Of a stretch of DNA of 64,000 bases, positions 44,788-58,400 are shown piece by piece; the stretch's first letter is position 1; each line of letters begins with the position of its first letter. The notes below the pieces were generated by a model. It made no database searches, had not been told where the DNA came from, and was given only the letters and a program-made list of their open reading frames with translations. The DNA is taken from the NCBI RefSeq assembly GCF_964340395.1, contig NC_135553.1, positions 26,601,449-26,665,448 of the forward strand, read 5' to 3'. The position numbers and the translations under genes were made by a program. The DNA comes from Glandiceps talaboti. Its lineage: Eukaryota; Hemichordata; Enteropneusta; Spengelidae.

Positions 44788-47700
44788 CTGAAACAAGAAG
44801 AGTGATTTAAAAGTCAGTTTTCATCTTGATAATCACCCACTATATCTGTCTTACATAGGACACTATAAAAGAACCGCATTCTGTATGACTGCAATTGTGG
44901 CATACTTGGGGTATTTGCAGGAGTTCTTGCAGTGTTCTCTGCATCCGTACTTTCACAAGTGTAGCACATATACCCATAAGTACCCACCCACATTGGAACT
45001 CACTTTGCATGGGGTTCTGTTATTACTACATATATTTATCTGAAACGGCAAATTTCCATAAAAATCATACAACGCAATTTTGTGATGACTGTGTCCTCAT
45101 TTGCTTATCAGTTGCATGCAACTATACAGTAATGATTTCGGTATTTCACTGCAGTGGAAATGCCACTAGTATATACACACACCAGTGTAAGTAATCACTG
45201 ATACATATGTAACAAGTCATTGAAAAAGACATAGTCCCCGCTATAATTGGGTTTTAAGGAATTATGACTACTCTGATCACGCAACAACATTTGTGAACCT
45301 AAAACAAACAAACTTAGATATGTTGTGTGTGCTTGTTGGACATGGAACATGCCTACAACAATAAAGGATTGGTTGGGTATGGGGGATCATATCACAATGA
45401 AAATGGAGTCTGAGTTATGGCTTTGGACATGGAAAATTCACAAACAAAATGGCTGCCAGGCAGCCATATTGGATCGTATCACGACGAAAATGGATAGGCA
45501 CATGTATGTCATAGAACACTGTCCTAATACCAACTTTGAATGAGATCTGTTTAAGCATGTCTGAGTTATGGCTTTGGACATGGAAAATTCACAAACAAAA
45601 TGGCTGATGGCTTTGGACATGGAAAATTCACAAACAAAATGGCTGCCAGGCAGCCATATTGGATCGTATCACGACGAAAATGGATAGGCACATGTATGTC
45701 ATAGAACACTGTCCTAATACCAACTTTGAATGAGATCTGTTCAAGCATGTCTGAGTTATGGCTTTGGACATGAAAATTCACAAACAAAATGGCTACCAGG
45801 CAGCCATATTGGATCGTATCACAATGAAAATGGATATGCACATGCATGTCATAGAACACTGTCCTAATACCAACTTTGAATGAGATCTGTTCAAGCATGT
45901 CTGAGTTATGGCTTTGGACATGAAAATTCACAAACAAAATGGCTGCTAGGCGACCATATTGGATCGTATCATGACAACAATGAATATGCACATGTATGTC
46001 ATAGAACACTGTCCTAATACCAACTTTGAATGAGATCTGTTAAAGCATGTCTGAGTTATGGCTTTAGACAGGGAAAATTCGCAAACAAAATGGTTGCTAG
46101 GCGGCCATATTGGATTGTATCATAAAACAAATTGACGTGCATATGTATGCCATAGTATGTTGCCCCTGTACCAAGTTTGAAAAAAATCGCATGCACGGAC
46201 AGACGGAACCCAATCCATAAGTCCCCGTTCCGGACTTCGTCCGCGGGGACTAATAATGCCACTAGTATATACACACACCAGTGCAAGTAATCACTGGTAC
46301 ATATGTAATAATACCACTAGTATATACACACACCAGTGTAAGTAATCACTGGTACATATGTAATAATACCACTAGTATATACACACACCAGTGCAGATAA
46401 TCACTGATACATATGTAATAATACCACTAGTATATACACACACCAGTGCAAGTAATCACTGGTACATATGTAATAATACCACTAGTATATACACACACCA
46501 GTGTAAGTAATCTCTGGTACATATGTAATAATACCACTGGTATATACACACACCAGTGCAAGTAATCACTGGTACATATGTAATAATACCACTAGTATAT
46601 ACACACACCAGTGCAAGTAATCACTGGTACATATGTATTAATACCACTAGTATATACACACACCAGTGTAAGTAATCTCTGGTACATATGTAATAATACC
46701 ACTGGTATATACACACACCAGTGCAAGTAATCACTGGTACATATGTAATAATACCACTAGTATATACACACACCAGTGTAAGTAATCACTGGTACATATG
46801 TATTAATACCACTAGTATATACACACACCAGTGTAAGTAATCTCTGGTACATATGTAATAATACCTCTGGTATATACACACACCAGTGCAAGTAATCACT
46901 GGTACATATGTAATAATACCACTAGTATATACACACACCAGTGCAAGTAATCACTGATACATAATATGTAATAATACCACTAGTATATATACACACCAGA
47001 GCAAGTAATCACTGATACCTATGTAATAATACCACTAGTATATACACACACCAGTGCAAGTAATCACTGATACATATGTAATAATACCACTAGTATAAGC
47101 ACACACCAGTGCAAGTATTCTCTGGTACATATGTAATAATACCACTAGTATATACACACAACAGTGCAAGTAATCACCATGGTACATATGTAATAATACC
47201 ACTAGTATATACACACACCAGTGCCAGTAATCTCTGCTACATATGTAATAATACCACTAGTATATACACACACCAGTGCCAGTAATCTCTGCTACATATG
47301 TAATAATACCACTAGTATATACACACACCAGTGCAAGTAATCACTGATACATATGTAATAATACCACTAGTATATACACACACCAGTGTAAGTAATCACT
47401 GGTACATATGTAATAATACCACTAGTATATACACACACCAGTGTAAGTAATCACTGATACATATGTAATAATACCACTAGTATATACACACACCAGTGTA
47501 AGTAATCACTGGTACATATGTAATAATACCACTAGTATATACACACACCAGTGCAAGTAATCACTGATACATATGTAATAATACCACTAGTATATACACA
47601 CACCATTGCAAGTAATCTCTGCTACATATGTAATAATACCACTAGTATATACACACACCAGTGCAAGTAATCTCTGCTACATATGTAATAATACCACTAG

Positions 47701-49315
47701 TATATACACACACCAGTGCAAGTAATCACTGATACATATGTAATAATACCACTAGTATATACACACACCAGTGCAAGTAATCACTGATGCATATGTAATA
47801 ATACCACTAGTATATACACACACCAGTGCAAGTAATCACTGATACATATGTAATAATACCACTAGTATATACACACACCAGTGTAAGTAATCACTGGTAC
47901 ATATGTAATAATACCACTAGTATATACACACACCAGTGCAGGTAATCACTGATACATATGTAATAATACCACTAGTATATACACACACCAGTGTAAGTAA
48001 TCACTGATACATATGTAATAATACCACTAGTATACACACACACACCAGTGTAAGTAATCACTGGTACATATGTAACAATACCACTAGTATATACACACAC
48101 CAGTGTAAGTAATCACTGGTACATATGTATTAATACCACTAGTATGCACACACGAGTGCAAGTAATCTCTGGTACATATGTAATAATACCACTAGTATGC
48201 ACACACGAGTGCAAGTAATCTCTGGTACATAATGTAATAATACCACTAGTACATACACACACACACCAGTGTAAGTAATCACTGGTACATATGTATTAAT
48301 ACCACTAGTATGCACACACGAGTGCAAGTAATCTCTGGTACATATGTAATAATACCACTAGTATGCACACACAAGTGCAAGTAATCTCTGACACATATGT
48401 AATAATACCACTAGTATATACACACCAGAGCAGGTAATCACTGATACATATGTAATAATACCACTAGTATATACACACACCAGTGTAAGTAATCACTGAT
48501 ACATATGTAATAATGCCACTAGTATACACACACCAGTGTAAGTAATCACTGGTACATATGTAATAATACCACTAGTATACACACACCAGTGCAGGTAATC
48601 ACTGGTACACATAATAATAGAAAAAGAAGAGAATATGATCAGAGTATTTAGGGACCTAAAATCTTACGAGTTTTACAAAAATGTTGTGATATGATTGTTT
48701 AGATTTTGTCCAAAAGAAAGTACTTTTCAAGTTGGAGGATGTTGTATTCCAGTTAATTGGAAAGACAAAAGATAGGAAAATATGAACACTGGGTGTGCTG
48801 CTCAAAAGGAACCACCAGAAATATCATGCTCATATCAAGATGTTTTACAATGTTTGATTTCTTTACCTGGAACTTGTATTTTATCAGTATAAACTCCTTA
48901 CCTGCTTTTGTGGATTTGAGTCAGCTTCTCCAGCCTTTTTTGTTTTCTTCAAAGACTTCTTACTTGAACCAGTGGTTGTATCTTCAGATACGTGATTTTC
49001 TTTTTCATCTGAAACACTTTTCCCCTGCAAAATTTCAGTTTCCAGTTTCTTTTCTGTTTTTTTCCTTGTCATTATTCTACTTTTTGTCTTTGTCTGTCTA
49101 GAAGGAATTGATTCTGATTCAGATTCACAGTTACTATCAGAAGAACTGCTAACCGTTTCAGTCCTACTTGCTGATTGGTCAACTTTGCCAGACAACAATT
49201 CTGATTGGTCAACTGTTGCATTAATTGCCTCTGTCATGTTTTGCAATTGGTTCCTTGCTTTTGAGGTAATCGTTGTATCCAATTCTTTATCATCACTATC
49301 CCCATCACTGTAACT

Positions 49316-49358
<43 letters not shown>

Positions 49359-49390
49359 CCATCATCATCACCATCATCATCATCATCATT

Positions 49391-49432
<42 letters not shown>

Positions 49433-52400
49433 TTCTTCTTCTTCTTCTTCCTTTTCTTCATTATTACTGATACTGACAGCTTTCAGCTTTGAAATGTCTT
49501 TTTCTGATTCAGATTCCATAACATCCATTTGTAGGAAACTTTTTTTTCCTTCTGTTCCTTCACTTTCAGTTTCTTGATCTATATTCATTCTCATTGGCAA
49601 AGTATTGCTGAAAATAAAAGAAAGATTAATCAGACACCAAATAATCATGACTGAAACTTTCCTATAACTCTTTTTTTTTGCACTTTAAAAAATAGCTCCA
49701 ATGACATTGTAGCACAACTGTACAGTTTATTAAAAATGTTTATCCACATGTTGATCCATGCTAGGTATAGGTGTTCATTTGGTGAATGACTATCCAGTTG
49801 CTTATCCAACCAAGTTGTTATTTTTGCAATATTAGCAATCGATCGGCTGTTGCTATGGTGTGGTCATGTTGCTAGACATATTTGCATACTTTTTGAATGT
49901 TCACTTGACTATGAATCCCTAATGTCATCTTTGCAATATTCCTGATCATTTGGCTGTTGCTATGGACGTGGTCTTGTTGCTAGCAGGGCTCGAAATTAAC
50001 GCCGGCCCAGCAGCCCGTTAAAGTTGCTGTTGTTTTGTCACAATCGGCTCAGTTGGGCAGCTACTTTTTTTTTTTAAAACATTTTGAAAACCTAGCTTAA
50101 AATATTCAATTATTATTATCCTTTGATAAATAGAAAAATCTACACTTGCTATTTCCCATTAACTCAAAAGTAACCATGATCAAAGATGCTAACGCACTGA
50201 TCTCTGTACTTCCGCATTGAGTGGCTAGTTATGTGATGACCCCTTGACCTTAGTCCAACTTTCTATATATGGAAGAGTACATTGATAAAACGCATGGACA
50301 AATTTGTATATCAATATGCTTTCACGTGATTCAGCAAGCTCTTTAATATATTTATGTAAATCACGTTTTGCCGTGACCCCAGTTGATCCCACATTGTTTG
50401 TTGAAGTTTGGATTCACGAAACGTTCGAAAGGACTTCCTAAGGAAGACAGAGAGAGTAAAAAGATGGCAGGCAAGAAAAGGAAAAGAGAAAAAAGTGGTG
50501 ATGGTGGTGAGAATGTTGTTGTACGATCGTGTGAGAGTATGAGTGAAGATTTAGTGGCTGTACAAAATACATCACAGGAAAGCGAAAAAGATAACGTAGT
50601 AACACAGGGGCACGTATTATTGCTTAGATTGCCATTTTCTTAGGAAAATATCGTACAAATCCTGCTGCTACAAATGCATCAATCTCTATACTAGTAGAAA
50701 TATTAAAGAAGGGTGGGGACATCGAGGACATCTTCTTTCCTTAACCTTTCAAATATGAACAAAACATGCACATTTGCTCAACAAAAACATACCTGCATGA
50801 AGACTAGGTGCCAAATACAGTTATACACTATCACTGTGGGAAAAAATGCTTTTGTAATGAGGAAAATGGTCCTTTTACAACTAGCGAGTGCTGTATGTCA
50901 AAGGCAAGTCAAGTGACGTAACCGTCAAATGTTCACTGCTGATTGGCTGAGAAAGAGGCGTTAGTTAATGACTTCAGATGACTGCTGCATTTCAAAATCA
51001 GAAGCATGTACCTCACTAAATGCGTGACCATGGATCGCCAAAAATTCTCGACAGCTTCCTGGTGAGTCTACTTGTACGATTTCCAATACAACTGCATTAT
51101 AATAGTGTTAAACTGTCTATCTATGTATGCTGGAATTGATTTCACTTTTGGTGGCCCATAAAGTAATGACTGTTTCCAGGAGCTTTCTTTACATAGGCGT
51201 AGTTTTGAACAGCCAATCGGCAATGAGCTGATTATTCAAAATAGCAAGACATACAGAGGAGTTTATACAGGATTGTGACTCATTGTCCCCCCTTCTCTTT
51301 TCTCCTTACAGGTAGGAATATATAGTCAAAAGTTGTTATATTTAGTGTTTAGACCTGGAAAACAACAATCTATGATATAGTAATAGTAAATCTGAGAGTT
51401 ATTGGAAAATGTATGAAAGGAAGAAAAAACGAGTTTCGTGAGGAATGGGGGAAGGAGTTTAAGTGGTTAAGGAGAGAATAAAACTATGATGGTGTCATCT
51501 ATTTGTGAGTATTGTAGGGCCTACCCGGGGCTAGTCAACAAGACGTCAGCGTTATTCATGGGTTCAACACGTAACAGAAAACATTAGACAGGTGGCTAGG
51601 TAGTGGCAGACGCACAAGGAGACTAGACTTTAAGGACTCGTGACTAAAAGTTGCCAGGAAAATATGGGCAGGTAAAATATTTGCTGGGCAGATAAATTTC
51701 CAACTTACATAGGCATAGTTTTGAACAGCCAATTATTTGTTCAAAACTTTGTTCAAAAATTTGAGCAATTTCCAAACTAGACACCCAAATTGAACAAAAA
51801 AATTAATTTCGAGGTCTGGCTAGGTATATTTTTTGAATATTGATTCATTTGTCTATTAATCCCCTTTATTTTTGCAATATATGCAATCATTTGGCTGTTG
51901 CTATGGGCGTGGTCTTGTTGCTAGGCAAATTTACATACATTTTTTCAATGTTTATTCACTTGTCTATTAATCCCTCTTGTTATCATTGTGAACGTTTGGC
52001 TGTTGCTATGGGTGTGGTCATGGTTGGCCAAATGTATTAAAATATTTGCAAGAAAATCTGCAGTATAACACTTCCAGAAATACCTCACCAAGTTAGTCTC
52101 ATTGACCAAGTACTTTTTGAGATTTTTACATTTTTACACCTAATTTGCATATTACTGATGAGATCATTATATGCTTAATATATCTTCATCGTGCACCCCA
52201 CATGCATTCCCATTAAATTTCAACCCAATCTGCTGAGTAGTTTTGGAATGAAAGATTTTTTACCAAAAAGACACATTTTTAGTGCTAATTTGCATATTAT
52301 TTTGACCCAAAATGCGTATCTCTGATGCAATCATTTTCATTTGAGCAATTTCCAAACTAGACACCCAAAGTAACATGGCCACCAACTATCAAAGCAATCG

Positions 52401-55400
52401 ATCCATCAGTTTTTGACTTGAAGTTGTTTACACACACACACTTACACACACACACACACACACACACTTAGCGATGCCTATCGCACTACTAAACCTTGTC
52501 TGTTCAGTTGTGCTAAAAATAACATTTTCATAATATTTCAGACATTGTCACATTCTCTTTTTGGTACTTTGCCAAAAAAAGAAAAATGTTCTTTATTGAA
52601 ATTCTCTGCAACTGAAATAATAATTAACATTTCAGATTTGAAAACTGTTTTCAATTTCTTTACATAGACCATCGATGAATAAATATTTTTACCTGATTAT
52701 ACTGGTATTTTCTCCAGTCACCATTTTTACCTGATTGTATTGGTATTTCTTCCAGTCACCATTCTTACCTGATTGTACTGGTACTTTCTCCAGTCACAAT
52801 TCTTACCTGATTGTACTGGTATTTTCTCCAGTCACAATTCTTACCTGATTGTACTGGTACTTTCTCCAGTCACCATTCTCATTTTCTGCCACGTGTAGTG
52901 TACAAACATGGACTGCTGGAGAAGTCTGTTCATTCTTTGGAAATGTCTCTCTAGGAACATAAGAAACAGTTGAAAAGTCCAGTAAGGCTTATTGCTACTC
53001 TAAGTACACTAGTATTGATTACTGTTATGATTTTGGATAAAAAAATAACACCTCATAATTACAGGGCATATAATCTAGTAACAAGACCTCGGGTCTGCAC
53101 TCAGAAAATTGCTGAATAAAAACCAAGGATGGCAGTAACACTGGTAATGGTATGTAGCAAGCCCTCAATAGTTGCTTTGGCACTATGCAATGTGTGGTAG
53201 CTTTTAAAGTTAACAGAATTGCAGTAAGACTAGTCATCTGGTTGTTTGGATGGAAAAATGAAATATTATGTTACAAATACTTTTACTCAGTCTTACTTGT
53301 TTGGGCAGATAAATAAAATATCATTACTAATTTTTCTGTCGGTATAGAGGAAACAGCAAACAGAGATACTGAGTGAAATGTCTGGTACCAACTTCTCTGT
53401 ATGTAAATTAGTATTTCATGTGACATCAATCACTTGCAGTCATTTAACGTCATGTCACCATCTTAGCCAATCAGCTTACTGCTGTCATTAACTATTGGTA
53501 TGTCACCAGGATTCCATAATGCTCATTTGAATACAGAACATTTGATACCAGCCTAGCTTTCAGCTTTCGCTGACAGCGGAGCTAATAAAAGCTACTTATT
53601 TACTACCAAGATGTTGATAAGGTGATAAAAATTTCCTTCTAAGGTGAGATACAGGGCTGGGTTTATGGTAGTATTTTGATGTGTTTACCATCATCTCAGT
53701 AAACAGGTTCATAAGGTTGGAATGTCATGTTTATAATAATGTTTTTACATTGCATTGATTCCAGTGGTGTGACCGCTACAATTTTCATCATGGTTTACAT
53801 CATATATAAATGTATGATGTCGCACTTGTGAACGTTGGTTTAGGGGGAGGGGAGGGGGTTTTGTACTAAATGAAAGACGTCTGTTTATTGAGCTTGTGTG
53901 TGACATTGTGCAATTGTCCCTAAGCAAGACTCACCTAAATTACAATCCTGTTATTTTGAACAGTAAATGTAATGTTTTCTATGAAGTAAATCAATAATCT
54001 CAATTTGGTAGATTGGATAATAATTGTAACTATCACATAGTGTTCTGGTCAATGTTTTTTGTTTTAGGATGTAGTAAATATACTCTCCTTCTAAAAAGAA
54101 GAATAGTAAATGTCAAACTTAGAGAATCCTTACCTGTGTATGGTAGGAAAGCCTCAACATGGTCTTTGATATTTGGGTATTTCATTAGATCTTGAGGTTG
54201 TATTTTCTGTAAGATGATCCTGAGTACAGTCTGAGCCTCATGACAGTGTTTGGAATTAGTGTTCCATTGTACAGCAAAACCAAGGATGGCATCTATCAGA
54301 AGTTACAAAATATTGAATATTTAGTCATTAATTTCAAACTGTTCACAATTACAGGACCCCTGTCACATAGAACTGATACTCAGATTGGATTATTCAAATG
54401 GGCTACCTATCTTTAACTAGAAATAGAGGTGCAATCTGTGAAATGTCACTCAAAGGTGTCAATCTGCATAGTGTAGACAGCTTTGCCAACATTATCTACA
54501 AACTCAGACATATGCAAATTAGAATCAAGTGTGACTCTAAGGTTTTTGACACTAGAGGTGAAAATCGTATCAGAATTTCCAATGGGCATAAAAGGAGGGA
54601 AGTGATTTAGCAGATAGTCTGGGTGATGATACTAGTATTGCTTCTGTTTTACTATCATTTAACTGGAGTTTATTAGATGTCATCCACTTCTTGATGTCAG
54701 TAATACAGTTTTGCACGGATTCAATATTTGGATTAATTTGATCCATCGTAGCTTCCTTGTATAATTGGTTGTCATTGGCAAAAGCATGGTGATTTATTGA
54801 CAAGATTGAAAAGAGGGTCAGAGTGTATAAAACAAAACAGGGTCAACGACTAAGCCTTGGGAGAAACCAAATGAAAGAGATGATGAAGTAGATTGCATGC
54901 CAGTTACTGTTATGAAAAGTAGTTTTTGAGATGTTGTATCCACAGACAGACACAGACAAAAGAATAACTCCCTTACGGAAGGTAGAATGGGTAGTACAAT
55001 GGTTGAGAATTTTATAAATTCAATTTTCATTAATGTTGTTATACAGTCAATGAAACATCATTGTATACACACATGTCCAATGATTTTGTATTCCCAAATT
55101 TTCACCTTTTGTTTTGTACAAGAAAGAACAATGTCCTTCATGAGACTAAAAGAGTTGAACATCATGCAAACTGACCCACTTGATGAAACAGTGATAAAGT
55201 GATTTTAATTTTCGCCAAATGACAATGACTTGTAAATATCATGTCTCATATGGTCTCCTAAAAGCTAAAAATGATTGATTTTAATGTATTTTAGCATTTC
55301 AAGACACGTATGACAAGCCTTCAGTCGAAGACATAGTCTCCCCCCCCCCCAACTTGTGTGTTGCGTTGCGTAAGATGATTACCATTTTGATAATTTTCAC

Positions 55401-58400
55401 ATGGAAAGGCTTTGTTAGACTTTCCAGGGATGCAACTGTTTGTAGTGTTGGGTTTTCAGTATAATTAGCAATAATATTTGGCAGTCTTATGTGTACAGCT
55501 AGAATGTAACCCTTCCTCTCTTCATCTTGAAAATGTTTGTCAAGGTCACAGGTCTCATTAGAAAGTTCATCATTGATAATGTGAGGGTAGACACTTGCAT
55601 GGTGTCCATATGTATCAAACTTTTGGAGATAACAGGCAAAATGTGCTTTGTACCACAAATATGGCTGCCATTTTGCTATACAGGTCAACGTCATAAAATT
55701 AAGTGACTTACATATGCCTCACATAGCATGTTACCTTTGTGCCAGGTTTGGTTGAAATCGGTTGTTGCATGCTAGAGATATGAAGTTAAACACACAAGCA
55801 ACAAATATGGCCACCATTTGGCCATATTTGATTCAGTAGCAATACAAAGTGATGTGCATGTGTCTCATATAGCTTGTTAACCTTAGTTCAAGGTTTGCTT
55901 GAAATTGGTTGGGGTATGCCAGAGATATGGACAGAAAGACAGATGGACAGAACCCAATGTAATAGCCCCTCCGGGCAGTGCCCTTTGGGAGCTAAACACC
56001 TTTATAGCCTAGATATGGGTTTTGCAAGTAGTATGGCTTATGGATCATCCTAAGGTTGGGCCATTCTGCAGTATATCTTTGGTCTGCATACCTGTATCAA
56101 GCTGTGTCCCCACTTTAGACTGTGTCCACTATGGGCTAATTGGCATCTAGGTAAACCAATCATTACCATTTGACCCCTAAGATGCACTTACCAATTTGAT
56201 CCTCTCTCAACTTGCCAATTGTTTTGTCTAAACCATCTAAACCATCAGGTTCGTTGATTATTTCTGAAATGCATAAGAAGAAATGAAGTGATTCAAAAGT
56301 AGATAAGACGGAAAGCGATTTCTGAAAAATTTTGATAAAAAATCTCATTTGTCTCATATTTATGTAAAAATGTATATCAGTGTATGGTAGTGTGTAGGTC
56401 TATGTTGTCCTAGCTAACCCATGTATATCAATGTACGGTAGTGTGTAGGTCTATGTTGTCTTAGCTATTAAACCTATGTATATCAGTGTATGGTAGTGTG
56501 TAGGTCTATGTTGTCTTAGCTATTAAACCCATGTATACCAGTGTATGGTAGTGTGTAGGTCAATGTTGTCTTAGCTATTAAACCTATGTATACCAGTGTA
56601 TGGTAGTGTGTAGGTCTATGTTGTCTTAGCTATTAAACCCATGTATACCAGTGTATGGTAGTGTGTAGGTCTATGTTGTCTTAGCTATTAAACCCATGTA
56701 TACCAGTGTATGGTAGTGTGTAGGTCTATGTTGTCTTAGCTAACCTATGTATATCAGTGTATGGTAGTGTGTAGGTCTATGTTGTCTTAGCTAACCCATG
56801 TATACCAATGTATGGTAGTGTGTAGGTCTATGTTGTCTTAGCTATTAAACCCATGTATATCAATGTATGGTAGTGTGTAGGTCTATGTTGTCTTAGCTAT
56901 TAAACCCATGTATATCAGTGTATGGTAGTGTGTAGGTCTATGTTGTCTTAGCTATTAAACCCATGTATATCAGTGTATGGTAGTGTGTAGGTCTATGTTG
57001 TCTTAGCTATTAAACCTATGTATACCAGTGTATGGTAGTGTGTAGGTCAATGTTGTCTTAGCTATTAAACCTATGTATATCAGTGTATGGTAGTGTGTAG
57101 GTCTATGTTGTCTTAGCTATTAAACCCATGTATATCAATGTATGGTAGTGTGTAGGTCTATGTTGTCTTAGCTATTAAACCTATGTATATCAATGTATGG
57201 TAGTGTGTAGGTCTATGTTGTCTTAGCTATTAAACCTATGTATACCAGTGTATGGTAGTGTGTAGGTCTATGTTGTCTTAGCTATTAAACCCATGTATAT
57301 CAGTGTATGGTAGTGTGTAGGTCTATGTTGTCTTAGCTATTAAACCCATGTATATCAGTGTATGGTAGTGTGTAGGTCAATGTTGTCTTAGCTAACCCAT
57401 GTATATCAGTGTATGGTAGTGTGTAGGGCTATGTTGTCTTAGCTATTAAACCCATGTATATCAGTGTATGGTAGTGTGTAGGTCAATGTTGTCTTAGCTA
57501 ACCCATGTATATCAGTGTATGGTAGTGTGTAGGGCTATGTTGTCTTAGCTATTAAACCCATGTATATCAATGTATGGTAGTGTGTAGGTCTATGTTGTCT
57601 TAGCAATTAAACCCATGTATACCAGTGTACGGTAGTGTGTAGGTCAATGTTGTCTTAGCTAACCTATGTATATCAGTGTATGGTAGTATGTAGGTCTATG
57701 TTGTCTTAGCTATTAAACCCATGTATATCAATGTATGGTAGTGTGTAGGTCTATGTTGTCTTAGCTATTAAATCCATGTATATCAGTGTATGGTAGTGTG
57801 TAGGGCTATGTTGTCTTAGCTATTAAACCCATGTATATCAATGTATGGTAGTGTGTAGGTCTATGTTGTCTTAGCAATTAAACCCATGTATATCAATGTA
57901 TGGTAGTGTGTAGGTCTATGTTGTCTTAGCAATTAAACCCATGTATATTAGTGTATGGTAGTGTGTAGGTCTATGTTGTCTTAGCTATTAAACCCATGTA
58001 TACCAGTGTACGGTAGTGTGTAGGTCAATGTTGTCTTAGCTAACCTATGTATATCAGTGTATGGTAGTATGTAGGTCTATGTTGTCTTAGCTATTAAACC
58101 CATGTATATCAATGTATGGTAGTGTGTAGGTCTATGTTGTCTTAGCTATTAAATCCATGTATATCAGTGTATGGTAGTGTGTAGGGCTATGTTGTCTTAG
58201 CTATTAAACCCATGTATATCAATGTATGGTAGTGTGTAGGTCTATGTTGTCTTAGCAATTAAACCCATGTATATCAGTGTATGGTAGTGTGTAGGGCTAT
58301 GTTGTCCTAGCTAGCCCATGGCAATTGGATTTCTCTAAAAGTAGACTGTGTAAGATTTCTAAGCCTATTGCTGCATGATTGGTTTTATCATAAATGCAGT

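Noticed and set aside
45566-46009. 147-codon minus-strand ORF
   Set aside because: It is the translation of the internal 152-bp tandem units of the TIR element.
48757-49101. 114-codon plus-strand ORF
   Set aside because: It overlaps the TBL3 acidic exon antisense and matches no recognised family; the minus-strand exon has splice sites and phase support.
49273-49470. Poly-histidine ORF
   Set aside because: It is the antisense shadow of the (GAT)n run that codes poly-Asp in the TBL3 tail.
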